From contig JAJEKV010000130.1 of assembly GCA_021234155.1 (NCBI GenBank), positions 62,001 to 126,000 of the forward strand: a stretch of 64,000 nucleotides of DNA. The letters run 5' to 3'. The stretch is from Isoetes taiwanensis. Lineage: Eukaryota; Streptophyta; Lycopodiopsida; Isoetales; Isoetaceae. Both the position numbers and the translations under genes were made by a program. The notes under the pieces are model-generated. The model saw nothing but the letters and a program-made list of their open reading frames with translations, did not search any database and was not told the origin of the DNA. Position 1 is the first letter of the stretch, and each line of letters starts with the position of its first letter. Shown one piece after another: positions 36,654-48,976 of the stretch.

Positions 36654-39600
36654 AAAGACTATTTGATTATTATAATTCTTATTTTAGATGTACCTTACAT
36701 GTTTTATTCTTTTATATTCTAGAGATTCCCCCCTTTCTTAGTTATTTAAACTCTTGAATATTCCTACCAATCGAATTGATGTCATCGTAACAAGTTGGCG
36801 GACTTGTTAGATTACTTCTTTTCTTTCGGTTGATTATTCTTTGGAGATACTAGATTTATACATGGTCAACAATTATCCTAGTAATGATTCCTTCTTAGCT
36901 AAGGATCACTCTCACCAAGTGGTTTCAATATGTTGGATGTCCTCATAACAATCGTGTATATTTTAGTTACTCCTATCGCTTCCTTCCCAATTGGGCAATC
37001 CTTTCAACGAGAATATCCGGAATTGCCTTCTAATCCCAATATGGATGTTACCGCCCATACATTTAACCTACTAGGCCCCGTGGCCTTAGATCCTTTAGCT
37101 TGCTAGAAGCTCATCCACTTGTTGCCCGCTTGAAGCCGCGCAAGGTAACATTCTCCCAGTCGCCGATACTTCCGGTCTCTCTTGACGGGATGCTCTTTGA
37201 AGTAGAGGTTGACTTCGCTTCGCTAGAAGCCTCTCTCATTGCTGGTGGCTTGATGGTGTAGTTGATCACTTGAATCTTGCATGCCGCTTTTCAAATGCCT
37301 CAAGGTGGCGGCGATTGAAAGAGATCTTTCATCTTGAACTCTTTGTCTTGGCAGCTAAAGGACGCCTACATCCGGGATATTGTTTCTTCGACTCATCGAT
37401 GTCTCATACGTCGAGTCCTCTTGTCGTTATCGTGTTGTTGCCCAAGAGTGTTGGACGATGTTGATTGCTTCACCCCCGCAACTTGCATGACATCTCTTCC
37501 TTTGATCATTATGCTATGGGAGGGAAGGAATAACAAGGGAACTATACATGCAAAACATATAGCTTACATAATTACAATTACTACTAGGGCTATTAGGTCT
37601 CCCTTGTGCCTCCCTTCGAGTTGCACACCTACTCCTTGGCAACGTCATGGGTGTTCCTCCGGTGCAATGGTGTTGACGATCTATATCCTCCTATTTGCAC
37701 GTCCGGCTCGCACTCCGGTAACTTGTTTATATACTTGGGCCCTCCGATGTTTTTGTCGGCTATGGCACAACCGCTTTGCATCACATTCTAACTAAAGGTG
37801 TGCTGGTCGTTGATGCTTCGACATTTTAGTCTGCTTTCCTGTCCTGTTCTCGGGCAGTAATTGTTCTCCCCTTCATGATACTTGAAGCTATTTGGAGGCG
37901 CTCTTGAGGCCGCAGGCGCGATTCCTTTGGCAATACTCTTAAGAGTTGTTCTCTTCTATGGTTGTTCTTTGGATCGCTCATCCTTGGGTTCCTGGGGTTG
38001 CATGCAAGGTCACAGGCAAGTCATCGGCTCGCCTCATCTAGTTGGTTCTCCATCGAGCTTCCAAACTTCCTCGCTTTGATCCCTCGATCACATGGCTTGA
38101 CGCTTGTCACGTTCCATGCTGCTATCGCCTTCTTGTCTTGAGGTACCTTCCAAAGGCTTTGATTGTGCTCGCCGCTTTTGGTCCTCCCTTGCCTCTAGGG
38201 AGCTCGTGGAAGAAGTCGGTTGCTAGCACTTCTCCAGCTTTCAGTTCCCCGACCTTTTGCCCCTCTATGCATGTCGGCCTCTCGCAAGTAAGGCATCATG
38301 GCTCTCCTCCCCATGGCTCCGTTGTCGGGATGATGGATCCTTATCTCCCCGCAAGCTTTGACCCCTTCTTGCGTTGAAGAAGTACCTTCTTTAGATATAC
38401 TCTTGTCGCTGAGTAGCCCGGCTATTATCTTGAACTCTCTTTTCACCAAGGTGCTTCAGTTGCTATCCTTGTCGTTAAGGTGTGAATGCTTCTACCTTGG
38501 GCGTTTGACGCGCCACATGTCGGGGATATGATTGGCTTCTTCTCTTCTAATTCTTTGGTAGGAGTACTGACGAAGCCATCACCTAGTTGTTGAAGGCATA
38601 TCTCCTTGTCGCGGTGCCTTTCGTAAGTGCATCTCCATCTAATACACGGTGTCATAAGCGCATCACCCTATATTACCACAAGGTGGGATTATGGTCGTCC
38701 CGAGATGTTGCCTTCTTTAGTTGGCTCATTGATGTCGGGCGTTCCTCCTTCCATTGTTGAGGCCACTCGTGTCATAAGTTCGCCAAGTGTTGCTGCTGCC
38801 CAAAGATGTAGTGTTGCGCCCTGACGATGTCCTGGTGCCGCGTTGATGATCTTGACATGACCGGTGTTGTCTCTTATTCTAACATTGGGTGGCCGAGCAG
38901 TCTTCTGCTTGAGGGCATTTCCCGAAGTGTTTGGAGTCGACGGTTTGCTTGGCCTCTGGTCATTTCTCCCTCGTACTTGCTCTTCCATTTTGATCTTGGG
39001 CTATAGTTGTGCTTCCTTGCTTCCTCATTTGGTAGTCGGTGAAGGACCTTCCTCGATCTAAGCGCTCAAATCAAAAACATGACTTTAAACTCATGTTTCT
39101 CCACTATATCTGTGAGCACCCGAGATATACAATAGACATATACGCATTTACATTGGGATTTTTAATTCATCCACTTTTTCAAAACAACTACGAATATCTA
39201 CTTAAATGTTTATACTCCTTTAGGGTTTCCCCTCCTCGATCGCGTTTGATTCTTGGGGCTTTTGCATCTTCTTCGCTTCGGGTTGACTCCGGGATTTCCT
39301 TGAGATGTCGCTACTATTGTTGAGCTTCATGTCTGATCCGAGCTGATCACCTCAGGATTGCGAAGAGTGTTCGTCGATGTGACCCTTGAAAAGATGCTCC
39401 TCCTTATTGTGTATGTTCGTCATGAGGAATGCGGTAACCGCCACGTCCCTACATGCGGTGTGTCGTTGCAAGATTGCTGATTTGCGGTGCCATTGATCGA
39501 GCTTGAGTAGGGTCACCGGCTGTTGCAGTCGGGCATTCTTGAATGTCTTGACTCACGAGATCGCGGGTGAAGGCGGGCATTGTCATTTCGCAGTTGAATT

Positions 39601-40577
39601 TCTGAGTCGACTCTGCTGTTTGGGCTTTGCTTCATTCCGGGTAGCTCTCCACGGCTGGAAGTGTGGTCATCTCCATTGCCCCTACCATGACTCCTGCCGG
39701 TCATTTCTGCGTGATTTGTGCCTGCTTCGGCTAGGGTCGCCCCTCCGGCCCTTTGGGTCCTAACCATTCGAAGTCTCGCACTCCTTGGCTGACGTAGTAA
39801 AAAGCGCCCTTCCTTTGGTTTCTAGGTGTTCCCGGTCCCCAATTCTGTTTGGAGCGTAATATTCTCCTCCCCTTGATCTTGCCCTTAGTGCTGATATAGG
39901 CCTTCGCTTGGAGATGTTCCTTCCCCGATATCGTCTCCTCCCCCCTCATGGTCTCCTACTTTTTTGGAACCGATGAAAGTTCTTCTGCTGGTGCAAGGGA
40001 GCTGGAAGCTCGTCCTGGTCGTCTTAGGTGCTTTGTGGTTGCCTAGCTTGGTTGCTTCTTTTGTTGACGCTGCATGACATTTGCTTGAGTTGTCGGGCTG
40101 CAAGGTCGTGGTGGTCCTCCCCGGTTTCTATACGCTCCTCGGTCGCCATGACTTCTCTCCTCGAATTTTGAAGATTGTGCCCTCTAGCTCTATCTCGTGA
40201 TGCTAACGCGGCATCGATGTCTAACGTCTTCCTGCACCTGTATTTTGCTGCCTTGCATTCTTCCATTTGAAACTCGTGGGCGTCGAGTTGGTGAAGGCGT
40301 CGAGATCCTCTTTCTGATGTGAGCTCGTGGACGTGGTAGCCGGGAGGTTGACATCTAGAAAATTTTGATGCCGCTTGGTTACCAAATATTCTTCCCATTT
40401 GATGAAGATTGATGATAGGCTTGGGTGGTGTCCCCGCTCTACTCGTTTGTCGGTTGAGGTGTTTGTCGTTATGCTTCCCTCTCTTGGTCCGCCTTTTCGG
40501 TCTCCTCTCCTTATCCGGCATCATGCATTGGCTGGGACCTCGATGTCGCTGCTTTGCTCTTGGTCTCCAAGAACATT
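36654..40577 (-). other. 5' internal region of retrotransposon 1
   Basis: About 3.9 kb lie between the PBS and transposon A. In element orientation (minus) several frames of 65-165 codons occur, for example at 40024-40524, rich in Arg, Lys, Glu and Gln as in many gag proteins. None contains a recognisable CCHC knuckle, protease, integrase or reverse transcriptase signature. Frames break often. This could be a decayed or non-standard gag, or a consensus spoiled by sequencing errors. Confidence 0.35.
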
Positions 40578-40589
40578 GCTCGATACCAC
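40578..40589 (-). other. Primer-binding site of retrotransposon 1
   Basis: On the minus strand, one base after the LTR, this reads TGGTATCGAGC. The usual plant PBS for initiator tRNA-Met is TGGTATCAGAGC. The only difference is CAG reading as CG, the same change that separates the tandem copies elsewhere in this window. Confidence 0.8.
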
Positions 40590-42154
40590 TGTAGACGCCC
40601 CTACTCGCATAACTGTGCCCTCACCGTATACAAACAGGAGTTCATCCCCCATACCAGCTCCATGCTAATACAGGCCCCTCCACATGACACCGCAAACCGG
40701 GACGTTCCCCAAAGTGGGAAGAGTGGAAGGGTCATTGCACCCGTCTCCCTCGGGGCCTACCTAGCCGCTGAAGCGTAAAACATACATGTCAAGAGGCACA
40801 TACATCAACATCATATGACCATCACGAAGGATGGTCCTCCACATATCCGCATAGACAAAAGATCAGCACATCACATAGGGAATCCTACCCAAGGCCTCGA
40901 GACTCAAAGGGATGATCGACGGCTATCTCCGTGAGTTCATTGCGCATGCAATTCATGGCAATGGATTTGGCCGGGTATATGAACATGGCTTAGGGTTGTC
41001 CACTCCATCCGCCCTCCCGTGCACACTTTGCAGAGTGGTGCGAAAAGTGGGACCCTGACTGTAGCCCACGGGATGCGTGCCAAAAGGGCTACTCCCCGGC
41101 TCATCCTCCCGATTCCATGGGGCGGTGAAATCACTCCCTCCGTGAGATCTACATGCCGACTCAAGGTGACTAGAGGGCCACGCCCGTATTCACCGAACCC
41201 ACCGGAAAGTGAACACCACTTCACGCGGGTTCGAGCCCATGCCTTGCCCACACGCAGTTGGCAAGCCATTGGACCTAGTCACAATGATCCCCTGGGCTTT
41301 ACACACCGTAGGGATCGCTCAAGAGTCGACATGAACCTCCTTCTCGGCCACCGGCCCCTTCACCCACATCCCAAGGTGTGGCTCTTGTGCACAGGCGAAT
41401 CTACAAGTGTACTGCTAGAGGCTACTCTAGGAGCATCAACTACAAAGCTTTAGGTCTCTACCCCCCTTCCCAATACAAGGAGTTCATAGAGATACATCAT
41501 CCATATACTTCACAGAGAACTAAAGAACTAGATCTAATCTACATCATAGAGTTAGGTTCTTTAGTTAGAATCGCTATCTAGAGATCTAGAGGGGCTGCTA
41601 TGGGCAATTTAAGAGGCTAAACCCATCATTCATGGCTGAAATGGGGTTTAGACTACTAAATTGCCTAAATACCGATCCTTGGGTTCCTTCTCCCGACTGA
41701 AGCTCGACCATCCTGTGAGATGCCGAATCAAGGAAAACTAATGATGCAATTCTCTCAGACAGAGTTTGGGAGGCGGTTTTGACCCTTGGGGCAGTCAAAA
41801 CAGAGCTCTAAAACCCTAGAAACGAAAATGGGCAAGTTAGGGTTCTCCTACTTAAATAGACAAGGGGGTTGGCTAGGGTTTCCAATTATCCCCTTTAGGC
41901 ATGTGGGATAATTGGGAATGGGCCCACTTGCCTTTAATGGCTAGGTGGCCAAATGTGCCCACATGGAAATGTGTGCACCTTAATAAATGTGCATGTGCAC
42001 ATTAATAAGAAATGCACATACGTAGCAAGTTGCCCCCTAGGGGCTACTAGCCAAGTTACATCGTCGCGCGTTACCGCCACGGGTGGCGTGTACGCTGATT
42101 TTAGGCAAGATAAAGATACGCCCCGGGACCGTGATAATCAGGCCGAACGCTACA
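40590..42154 (-). repeat. LTR of retrotransposon 1 (5' LTR)
   Basis: Starts TGTAGACGCCCCTAC and ends GAACGCTACA on the plus strand, followed by the TSD ATACT. It matches 25372-26975 over its whole length, with small indels. Confidence 0.9.
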
Positions 42155-43380
42155 ATACTTGAATTTCGCCGTATTATATCAATATAGGCCAATAACCTCT
42201 AAGAGAAACCGCAAATGGGCAAATACGAATTGTTAAATGTGCAATTTGGCAAAATGTGAAGAATATTTTGGGTTTCCCTTTGCAATATTTAAAGTTAACT
42301 TGGCAATAACGTGGTTAAGATAATATTTTAGTGATAATAACTAGATGTGACCTTTAATTTGTTACAGGTGCTCCCAGGGGTATAGCCGGAATCGGACCCT
42401 TGACGGACGTCCATGAGCACGGGGGTATTGTTAGTCGCAATTGCCGGGCAGTTGTAATTAATGGGCCATGTTGACTGTGATCAGTCTATGGTGACAAGAA
42501 GCGGAATAAGTGGCAATAGTTGCTAGCGACGGATAAAGGTTTGCTACGGGGGAGCACTAATATTATCAAATATTAGTGTGGAAGGAGTTTGCAGGGTTTG
42601 TCAAGGCGAAAGATTTATATTGATGTATGGTTAGCATTACTATGTTATTGTTAATGGAACTAGTATCGTCACTAGGAGTTAAAGGCATTAATATAAAGGA
42701 ATGCAAATTAGCTATGTGAAATATGAATGTTATATGGACACATGGCATTAACGGGTTGGATGGGTTATAAAACCTATTATAAAGAATAGATGGATGAATT
42801 CGACGCATCGGCGGACCGGAATGCCGATCCGGAGAGTCGTGGCAAGGAGCTATGATTCGAATCGAATCAAAGCATGGGCAAAGCCGCTTTGCCTTTCAGA
42901 GTGGATGCGAAGAACTCTAGAGGCTCGATTATACAGCTGGAGAGCGGGTTCAATTTGGGGGGGGGGGCAAAATTGGGTCTTGGAAAGAGGAAGCCGATTC
43001 TGCTGTTAAAACATTCGCTTGAGTTAATATTTGATCGTGTGATTGGATAATCAGCACGGTCACTGGTGGCTTACAAAAACAATTAGATTCTTCCCCAGGG
43101 CAAATCGGCCTCAGGTAAACGTTAGGCCGCCATCCGCTGTAGAATCGCTAAGGGGAACCAATCATAGGAGGGAACCCCATTGGGCTGGGAATAGGCTGAA
43201 CCGATCAGCGAGGGGATCTCGGATCCAAGGTGTGGATGGAAGCTGACGGCTTCTTCTACCGATCACTTCACAAACCCCTGAGTTAAAACAACGGTGCCCT
43301 ATGCTATTCTTTTACAAGAGATGTTTTTGGCCTCTTCAACATTCTCGCCATGAAGCGCCATCTCCATTATCCGGGCGAAG
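42155..43380. other. Gene-free stretch
   Basis: No recognised feature beyond the TSD at 42155-42159. A run of 12 G occurs near 42957-42968. Confidence 0.4.
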
Positions 43381-44165
43381 GTGCACCACATGGATGATGT
43401 TAGGTATCCCGTTCTGCACTTGCCATGGCTGAATCTCCTCGCTTTTGAAACGATGTTGGAAAGAGCATTGCACTACATGGTTTGCCCGCTTGCGGTAACC
43501 GCAGCATTGCCCGATGCTTGCCGATTCGATCCCCGACCTTTTGCAACAATATCTCAATGGTCGTTTTTCTCAAAAGATATGGGGCGCGATTACTTTGACC
43601 CAAGTGAAAAACTGGTCATTATCATGCACACATAAATCCCACCTTGGCACCGGGGCCCCAAGCTTATTTGCTTGCCTCATTGTCCGGGAACAAGCTTGTA
43701 GCTATTGCATCAATTCGCATACGGGGTCCCACACAATGGATTGAGACAGTAGATGGGAGCTGCCGCAATTGTCGCGAGAAGCGAGACTATGTGCATGTTG
43801 CCGATTCTGAGTTATTGAAGATGAAAGCCATACTCTTCCGAAAGTTGCCACGCTTTTGAGATAGTCCTAATCATTTTTGACCTTAGCATTCCATTCCACG
43901 CTTCCACAACTTCTCAGAGCACTATCATGCATGACTTGGCATTATATATACTTGAGGTTCTAGATAAACGTTTGCAATTACTGAGCCCTCAATAGTCATT
44001 ATCTCTGCTTGTCTAGTATCATCATTACTGCAAAGGTTTTTCCCTTGAAAACCTTTCGAGGTAGGGGTTTTTTAATCCTAGTAGTAATGATTGTACTAGC
44101 CCATTGTATGGGTCCCATGACCTATTGGTCTCCGTGGACGTTAAAAAAACTATTCTATTCGATTC
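43381..44165 (+). mobile_element. Possible LINE 3' portion with (ATTCT)-type tail
   Basis: From 43381 to 43859 there are broken plus-strand frames without a recognised domain. They are followed by a 3'-UTR-like segment with TTTTTCCCTTGAAAACC, a GGTAGGGGTTTTTTAAT stretch, TGGTCTCCGTGGACGTTAAA and a short ATTCT tail (44150-44160). The last 60 bp recur almost exactly on the minus strand at 60946-61016, and in diverged form at 63750-63920. A shared 3' end with variable 5' extent is typical of LINEs. Confidence 0.45.
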
Positions 44166-44239
44166 TACGCGGGCGAGGATTGTTCAGAGAAAAGTTTTTG
44201 CCGTAACATAATTGAAAAAAGTTTAACTAAGCAACATAA

Positions 44240-44934
44240 ATTGCAATTCTAGGGAAAGGTCCTTATGCACAAATATCATCATCCGATCAATGACCCATAG
44301 GGGAATAAACTGATGAACCCCAAAAAGAGTGAAGAGGGGAACAAAATGATAAACCCCAAATGAGTAAAACAACAAATACAACCACGGGTTAGACCACCCG
44401 ATATATAAGATAATTGTGTACAATGAGTCCAGGCCCCACATAAAACATTCAGAAAGTCGTTATATTATAATGCTCCCAAACTGCAACAACTGCAATAGTC
44501 GTCGTCAGCCACCCATCCAGCCAGTGACTCAAATCCGTCCCGTTAAGATACTGCTCCATGTGTCCCTCTTGTCCACTCGTATAAAAAGCAACCTTATGAA
44601 CTTCAGAGAGCTCCAAACTACAAGACCAAACAACATGTGATTGTCAAGCGTGTTAGGAGCCATCTGAGCCAAGAAAGTAAGCAAGCTACAAAGTTGGACT
44701 AGAAATACAAGAGCACAATATCACAATGGAAAAGACAATCCATGAGGATCCTCGAAAACCATAGAGCTAGCCGAGATAGGAAAATATAGGCTCGACAGAG
44801 AGGCGTATAAAAATCAGCACCATGCACATCAATGAGCTCCAAATTACAAAACCTAATCATATGTGACTGTCAACTGTATTAGAAGCCATCCACGGGCCAA
44901 GAGTCAGCAAGCTATAAAGTTGGACTAGAAATAT
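44240..44934. repeat. Unclassified dispersed repeat with 226-bp internal tandem units; target of transposon B
   Basis: GAGCTCCAAACTACAAGACC at 44608 recurs as GAGCTCCAAATTACAAAACC at 44834, with the following 100 bp also repeated. The family continues beyond transposon B at 55766-56200, where CATGAGGATCCTCGG and GGTCCTTATGCACAAATATC reappear (compare 44739 and 44259). No coding region is recognised. Confidence 0.6.
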
Positions 44935-44938
44935 AAGG
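44935..44938. repeat. TSD AAGG (left) of transposon B
   Basis: AAGG precedes the left TIR and is repeated at 55762-55765. Joining the two flanks with one AAGG gives AAATATAAGGGCACAATATT, which matches the unoccupied tandem unit AAATACAAGAGCACAATATC at 44702-44721. Confidence 0.8.
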
Positions 44939-46684
44939 GGGTGTTTTTATGCTTGACATACCCATATTTTGGTTCGATCGACACCCGATCAGCACCTTGA
45001 ATCGCGACGGTAGAAAGGCGGGTCGTCCGTCATTATGGTGAAGGGGGTACACCCTTCATCATTCGTCATCGATTTTTTGTAATTTTCTTGAGCCATCCCC
45101 TGCTTTACATAATTTCGAATGCATCATTGCCATCCTCGCTTTAAATCTATTCAGTCGATCAAGCTTCTCCTATTCTCTGTTTTTCGAATTCAACAAGCAA
45201 GAACAGAATTATGATGGCGCTCAATTCCGGCGAGGTTGTTGTCCTTCTCTTCTGTGAAGCTCTCAAATTTCCCTTTGGCCTATGAAGTTCTAACCTTTAT
45301 TTGTGCTTGCGGGACATGCCGATGGCGAAACGGAATATGAATTCCATGTTAACCGGGCTCTTTCTAACAAAGGAAAAAGCCAAAGAAATTAAGGCAAAAG
45401 ATGTTACAGAGGCCGATTTTCTTCGAGTTTGGAAGATGCCACTTTAAGGGAAGATTAACCTGAAATTTATTAAGCTGCCTATGAAACCCAGGTTGAACGA
45501 CCTTCTTGGGCGGATTTACAAAATCCAAGCCCACTAACAATGAAGTTAGAGTCACCTTTGCTAGAGCTTTTGCCCGGCTAATTCCCCCGAGCAGCCGCAA
45601 ATCGAGGAATATGCTATCAACCCGGGCATCCTTTGCTGCTGATGCTTTTAGGACTTGAGCAAGCAAATGGGGCTGACAAGCTAAGCAAGAGGGTAATAGC
45701 TATAGCAACAACAGCAATGCTATACTCAATCAGCTTAGGAGGCTTGCCGCCATGAAAGCCGAAAAAGAAAAACGATATTTTGATGAAAGAAGAAGATTAT
45801 TTGAGGAAGGAAGGTGCTCTCACTCAAGGCCGACTCTACCATCTCTCGCAATAGAAGAGCAGATATCTGAAAAAGTGAAGGACAGAGAGGCCTTAGAAAC
45901 AAATTTTACGCCCATCTAACAAGAAGCTATTCAAAGGCTTAAAGCACAAGAAGAAATGTGGCGAGACCTCATTGGCGACCATAAATAAGGTGGATAAAAT
46001 GGATTGAAGAACTTGAAGGCGACATCATCGAACTCAAAGAAGAAGTTGATGCTATTGAAAAGCATATGAAGATTTCGCATGCCAAATGCAAACATGTTGC
46101 TTTTCCGCAATGCGAGTCTAATGTAAATCGGATGCACCTAGGTATGGGTTCCTATGACATGCCTTTCTTGGATAATAAGGATGCATGTGAAGCATGTGGC
46201 CTTTTGTTCTCGCAAAAGATTATGAATTGCATGTCAAATTAACATGTGGTCACAAATACCATGTTTTTGCTTTTCTCATTGTTTTGATCAGATGCATTGA
46301 CCTTTGTACCTACCACAATCATGAAGAGGTTCCAAAAGATATTGCAAGAATTGGTATATAAAGAATATCATCCTGTTGAAAGTGACACAGCAAGTGAGAA
46401 TGATAGTGACAATGAAAGTAACAAGGAAGACAAGAAAAACAAGGTGCTGAGGACCAAGAAAAGAGGTAAAGAAGAAGATGATAGCGGCACTTCTCTGTAC
46501 ACGCTACCTGCTGCTCCTGACTTCATTCCAGAGAGAGTTGCAAAGAAGAAGACCAGATCTGTGAAGAAGCTCAAACTGGAGAAAGGTAATGACTTTGACT
46601 CTATTTTTTATTTGTTTTAAAAGTTTTCATGTACTGTAGCTTGTAGAAATATTTTGCAGGTTTTATTGATGTGGACAAGTTAAG

Positions 46685-47137
46685 TGTTGATATTTGGGGT
46701 TCTTGGCATCACCTTGCAGCAGCAGTCCATGACTGTCGGATGCCACAAGGCTGCCACAAATGCTCATGGATCAACAAAAGAAGATGGGAAGAAACTCCAA
46801 GAACAAGAACAAAGCAAAGAATGAACAAAACAGAATCATATTGATGCTCCAAAAGGAGGTGCTCCAAAACGTGAGCAAAAACCTAAACAATGAGAGAAAA
46901 TGCTCTCTCTAAATAGTAGAGCAAAACCCTAACCCTAACCCTAACTGACATCTCACCTACCACAAATCTAGGCTAAATCTGGGCCATAGATTGTGGGGTC
47001 CAATATGACAAATACATGTGGCCTATGCCACCTACCATATATATGGGCTAAATCTGGGCCCTAGATCAAGTGGTCCAATGTGATAAATACATGTGGCCTA
47101 TGCCACTCATACATATGTTTAGCCCAAAGGGCTAACA
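46685..47137 (-). repeat. LTR of retrotransposon 2 (3' LTR)
   Basis: TGTTGATATTTGG ... GGGCTAACA, 453 bp. Contains three CCCTAA units near 46926-46946 and two related subrepeats with GGCTAAATCTGGGCC and TACATGTGGCCTATGCCAC. Confidence 0.95.
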
Positions 47138-47158
47138 CTCCCCCCCACCACACCAAAC
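47138..47158 (-). other. Polypurine tract of retrotransposon 2
   Basis: The minus strand reads TTTGGTGTGGTGGGGGGGAG directly before the 3' LTR. Confidence 0.75.
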
Positions 47159-47439
47159 TATGTAGAACCTTTATAACATCAGGTTAAACATGTACAACAG
47201 TGTCCAAAGTGAGGGGAGGTAACGATAATGTCGCCGAAAATTCTTGACCAAAAATGCCAATGTCGATGAAGTACAAAAATCATGAGAGGTTGAGAAGGCT
47301 GTCACCACTTCTCTTGAGCTTGCCACGAGCTCCTTTAAATCCATAGAAGTCGAATCAAATGTTGAGAAGGCTGTCACCACTTCTCATAGAGCTTGCCACT
47401 AGCTCCAAATACATGCGCCAATCAAAGTGTCTTGTAAGG

Positions 47440-47730
47440 AGTTGAACAAAAATTTGGAAACAAAAATTATTGAAGGGGCGGAAGGCCCTAAGTCATCTTC
47501 ACGCCAGTTTTGAACTTGAAAAGGTGAAACAAGGAGTTGAACTTGAAAGAGTTGAAACATAAGTGATGGAAGGGGCGGAAGGCCCTAAGTCGTCTTCACG
47601 CCATTTGTTGAACTTGAAAGAGTTTGAGCAGATAGTTGAACTTGAAGGAGTTGAAATTGATGGGGCTAAGGTTCTAAGTCATCTTCACGCCACGTGTTGA
47701 ACTTGAAAGAGGCTCAACCGCCATGTATTA
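47440..47730. repeat. Tandem units of about 85-100 bp in retrotransposon 2
   Basis: GGGGCGGAAGGCCCTAAGTC, then TCTTCACGCCA and GTTGAACTTGAAAGAGTTG, recur about three times. A further partial unit lies near 48240-48270. Non-coding. Confidence 0.75.
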
Positions 47731-48489
47731 TGGACGGCCAAGATGGATTGAAAAAATTGTCTCTCAAACGCCCTGCATTTGGGTCGATGAGGTAAGCTTG
47801 AATGTTGAGGAAAGATTGCTGAAAAAAAAAGGCCTACCTACACATTTGTGTGAGGGTTGTTGGTACAAGGGTGCAAAGAAGATCTCCAAGAATGCAACAA
47901 AAGAAGATGAGGCGTCCCCAAAATGTGCCCAAATTATGCTCCAAAGACTTCTTGCATGAAAAGAGGATTGAAAGTTGTGTGCTCAGTCACGCCTGAGGGG
48001 CGACAATTTGATGAACTCACGCCTTTGAGCCGTGAGTTTGTTGTGGAAAGAGAATGATGCTGCTGGAATTTTAGGTTGATGAAAGTTGCACCTCCAAAGG
48101 CATAATGCCTCAAAAATTGAAGGAGGAGTCAAGAAATCACCGTTAAACAAATCACGCCAAAGGGCCGGATCGAGGTTTGCATCCGCGTGCTAAAGAATGG
48201 CCTTAACATGCCGTTGGGCCATGTAAGGTAAAGGTATGAAAGGGGCGGAAGGTTGAATCATCTTCACGCCTTTTGCTTATAAGCACGCCAGGTATAGAAC
48301 GTGATAGATGGTATAAAAAACCCTCTTCAATAGTAGAAGAAGTGGAAAATACCAAGAATGTTGCCCAACTTGAAGGGCCTAAGTGCCAAGTGTTGCCATA
48401 AAGGAATCGAGTCATTGAAGATATGTCGTTGAATCGACAAGTGGCCCTTTGAAGCTTCGGGACAATTAAAAATTTCATGCTCACCCATT

Positions 48490-48522
48490 TTTTCGTTTTT
48501 TTTTTTTTTTTTTTTTTTTTTT
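48490..48522. repeat. Poly-T run
   Basis: An interrupted run of about 30 T within retrotransposon 2. It gives rise to a false Lys-run in minus-strand frames. Confidence 0.95.
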
Positions 48523-48976
48523 AAGCTTAGTTGGGTGGGCCCGTTCGGCTTGGTGCCACCGCGAGGGGGCGTACCAAGGTGCCGCGGGTCGGGGGTTTCG
48601 AGGGCGGAAGGCCACGCCGCGGACGGCCGTGGAGCCCACGCCGCGATTAAAGCCATGGGAGCCGCCCACGTGATGGGCCGTGGGGCTCGAGGTTGATTCA
48701 CCGGGAGAGGCGCGGATATGGGATGAACGGGTCGCGGTGAGGGTAGCACGCCCAAACCTTTGTTGCCTTGAAGCTTGTTTCCGAGAGAGAGGTGCGGTAA
48801 AGGTCTCTTTGGCTGCACTTTTGTTAAGCCACCGTGAGTTTTGTAAGCCTTAACAAGGTCGTGGGTCGATGAAGTTCGAGGGATGGGCCTACCGTGATGG
48901 GCAAAGGGGCTTATTTCGCTATAGAGATCTGAATAAATGCAGACTTGAATAGAGGGTTGAAGTTGGTGGGCACGCC

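Noticed and set aside
37270-39323. Multiple plus-strand frames of 65-153 codons inside retrotransposon 1
   Set aside because: They lie antisense to the element, show no domain and are matched by similar-length frames on the other strand.
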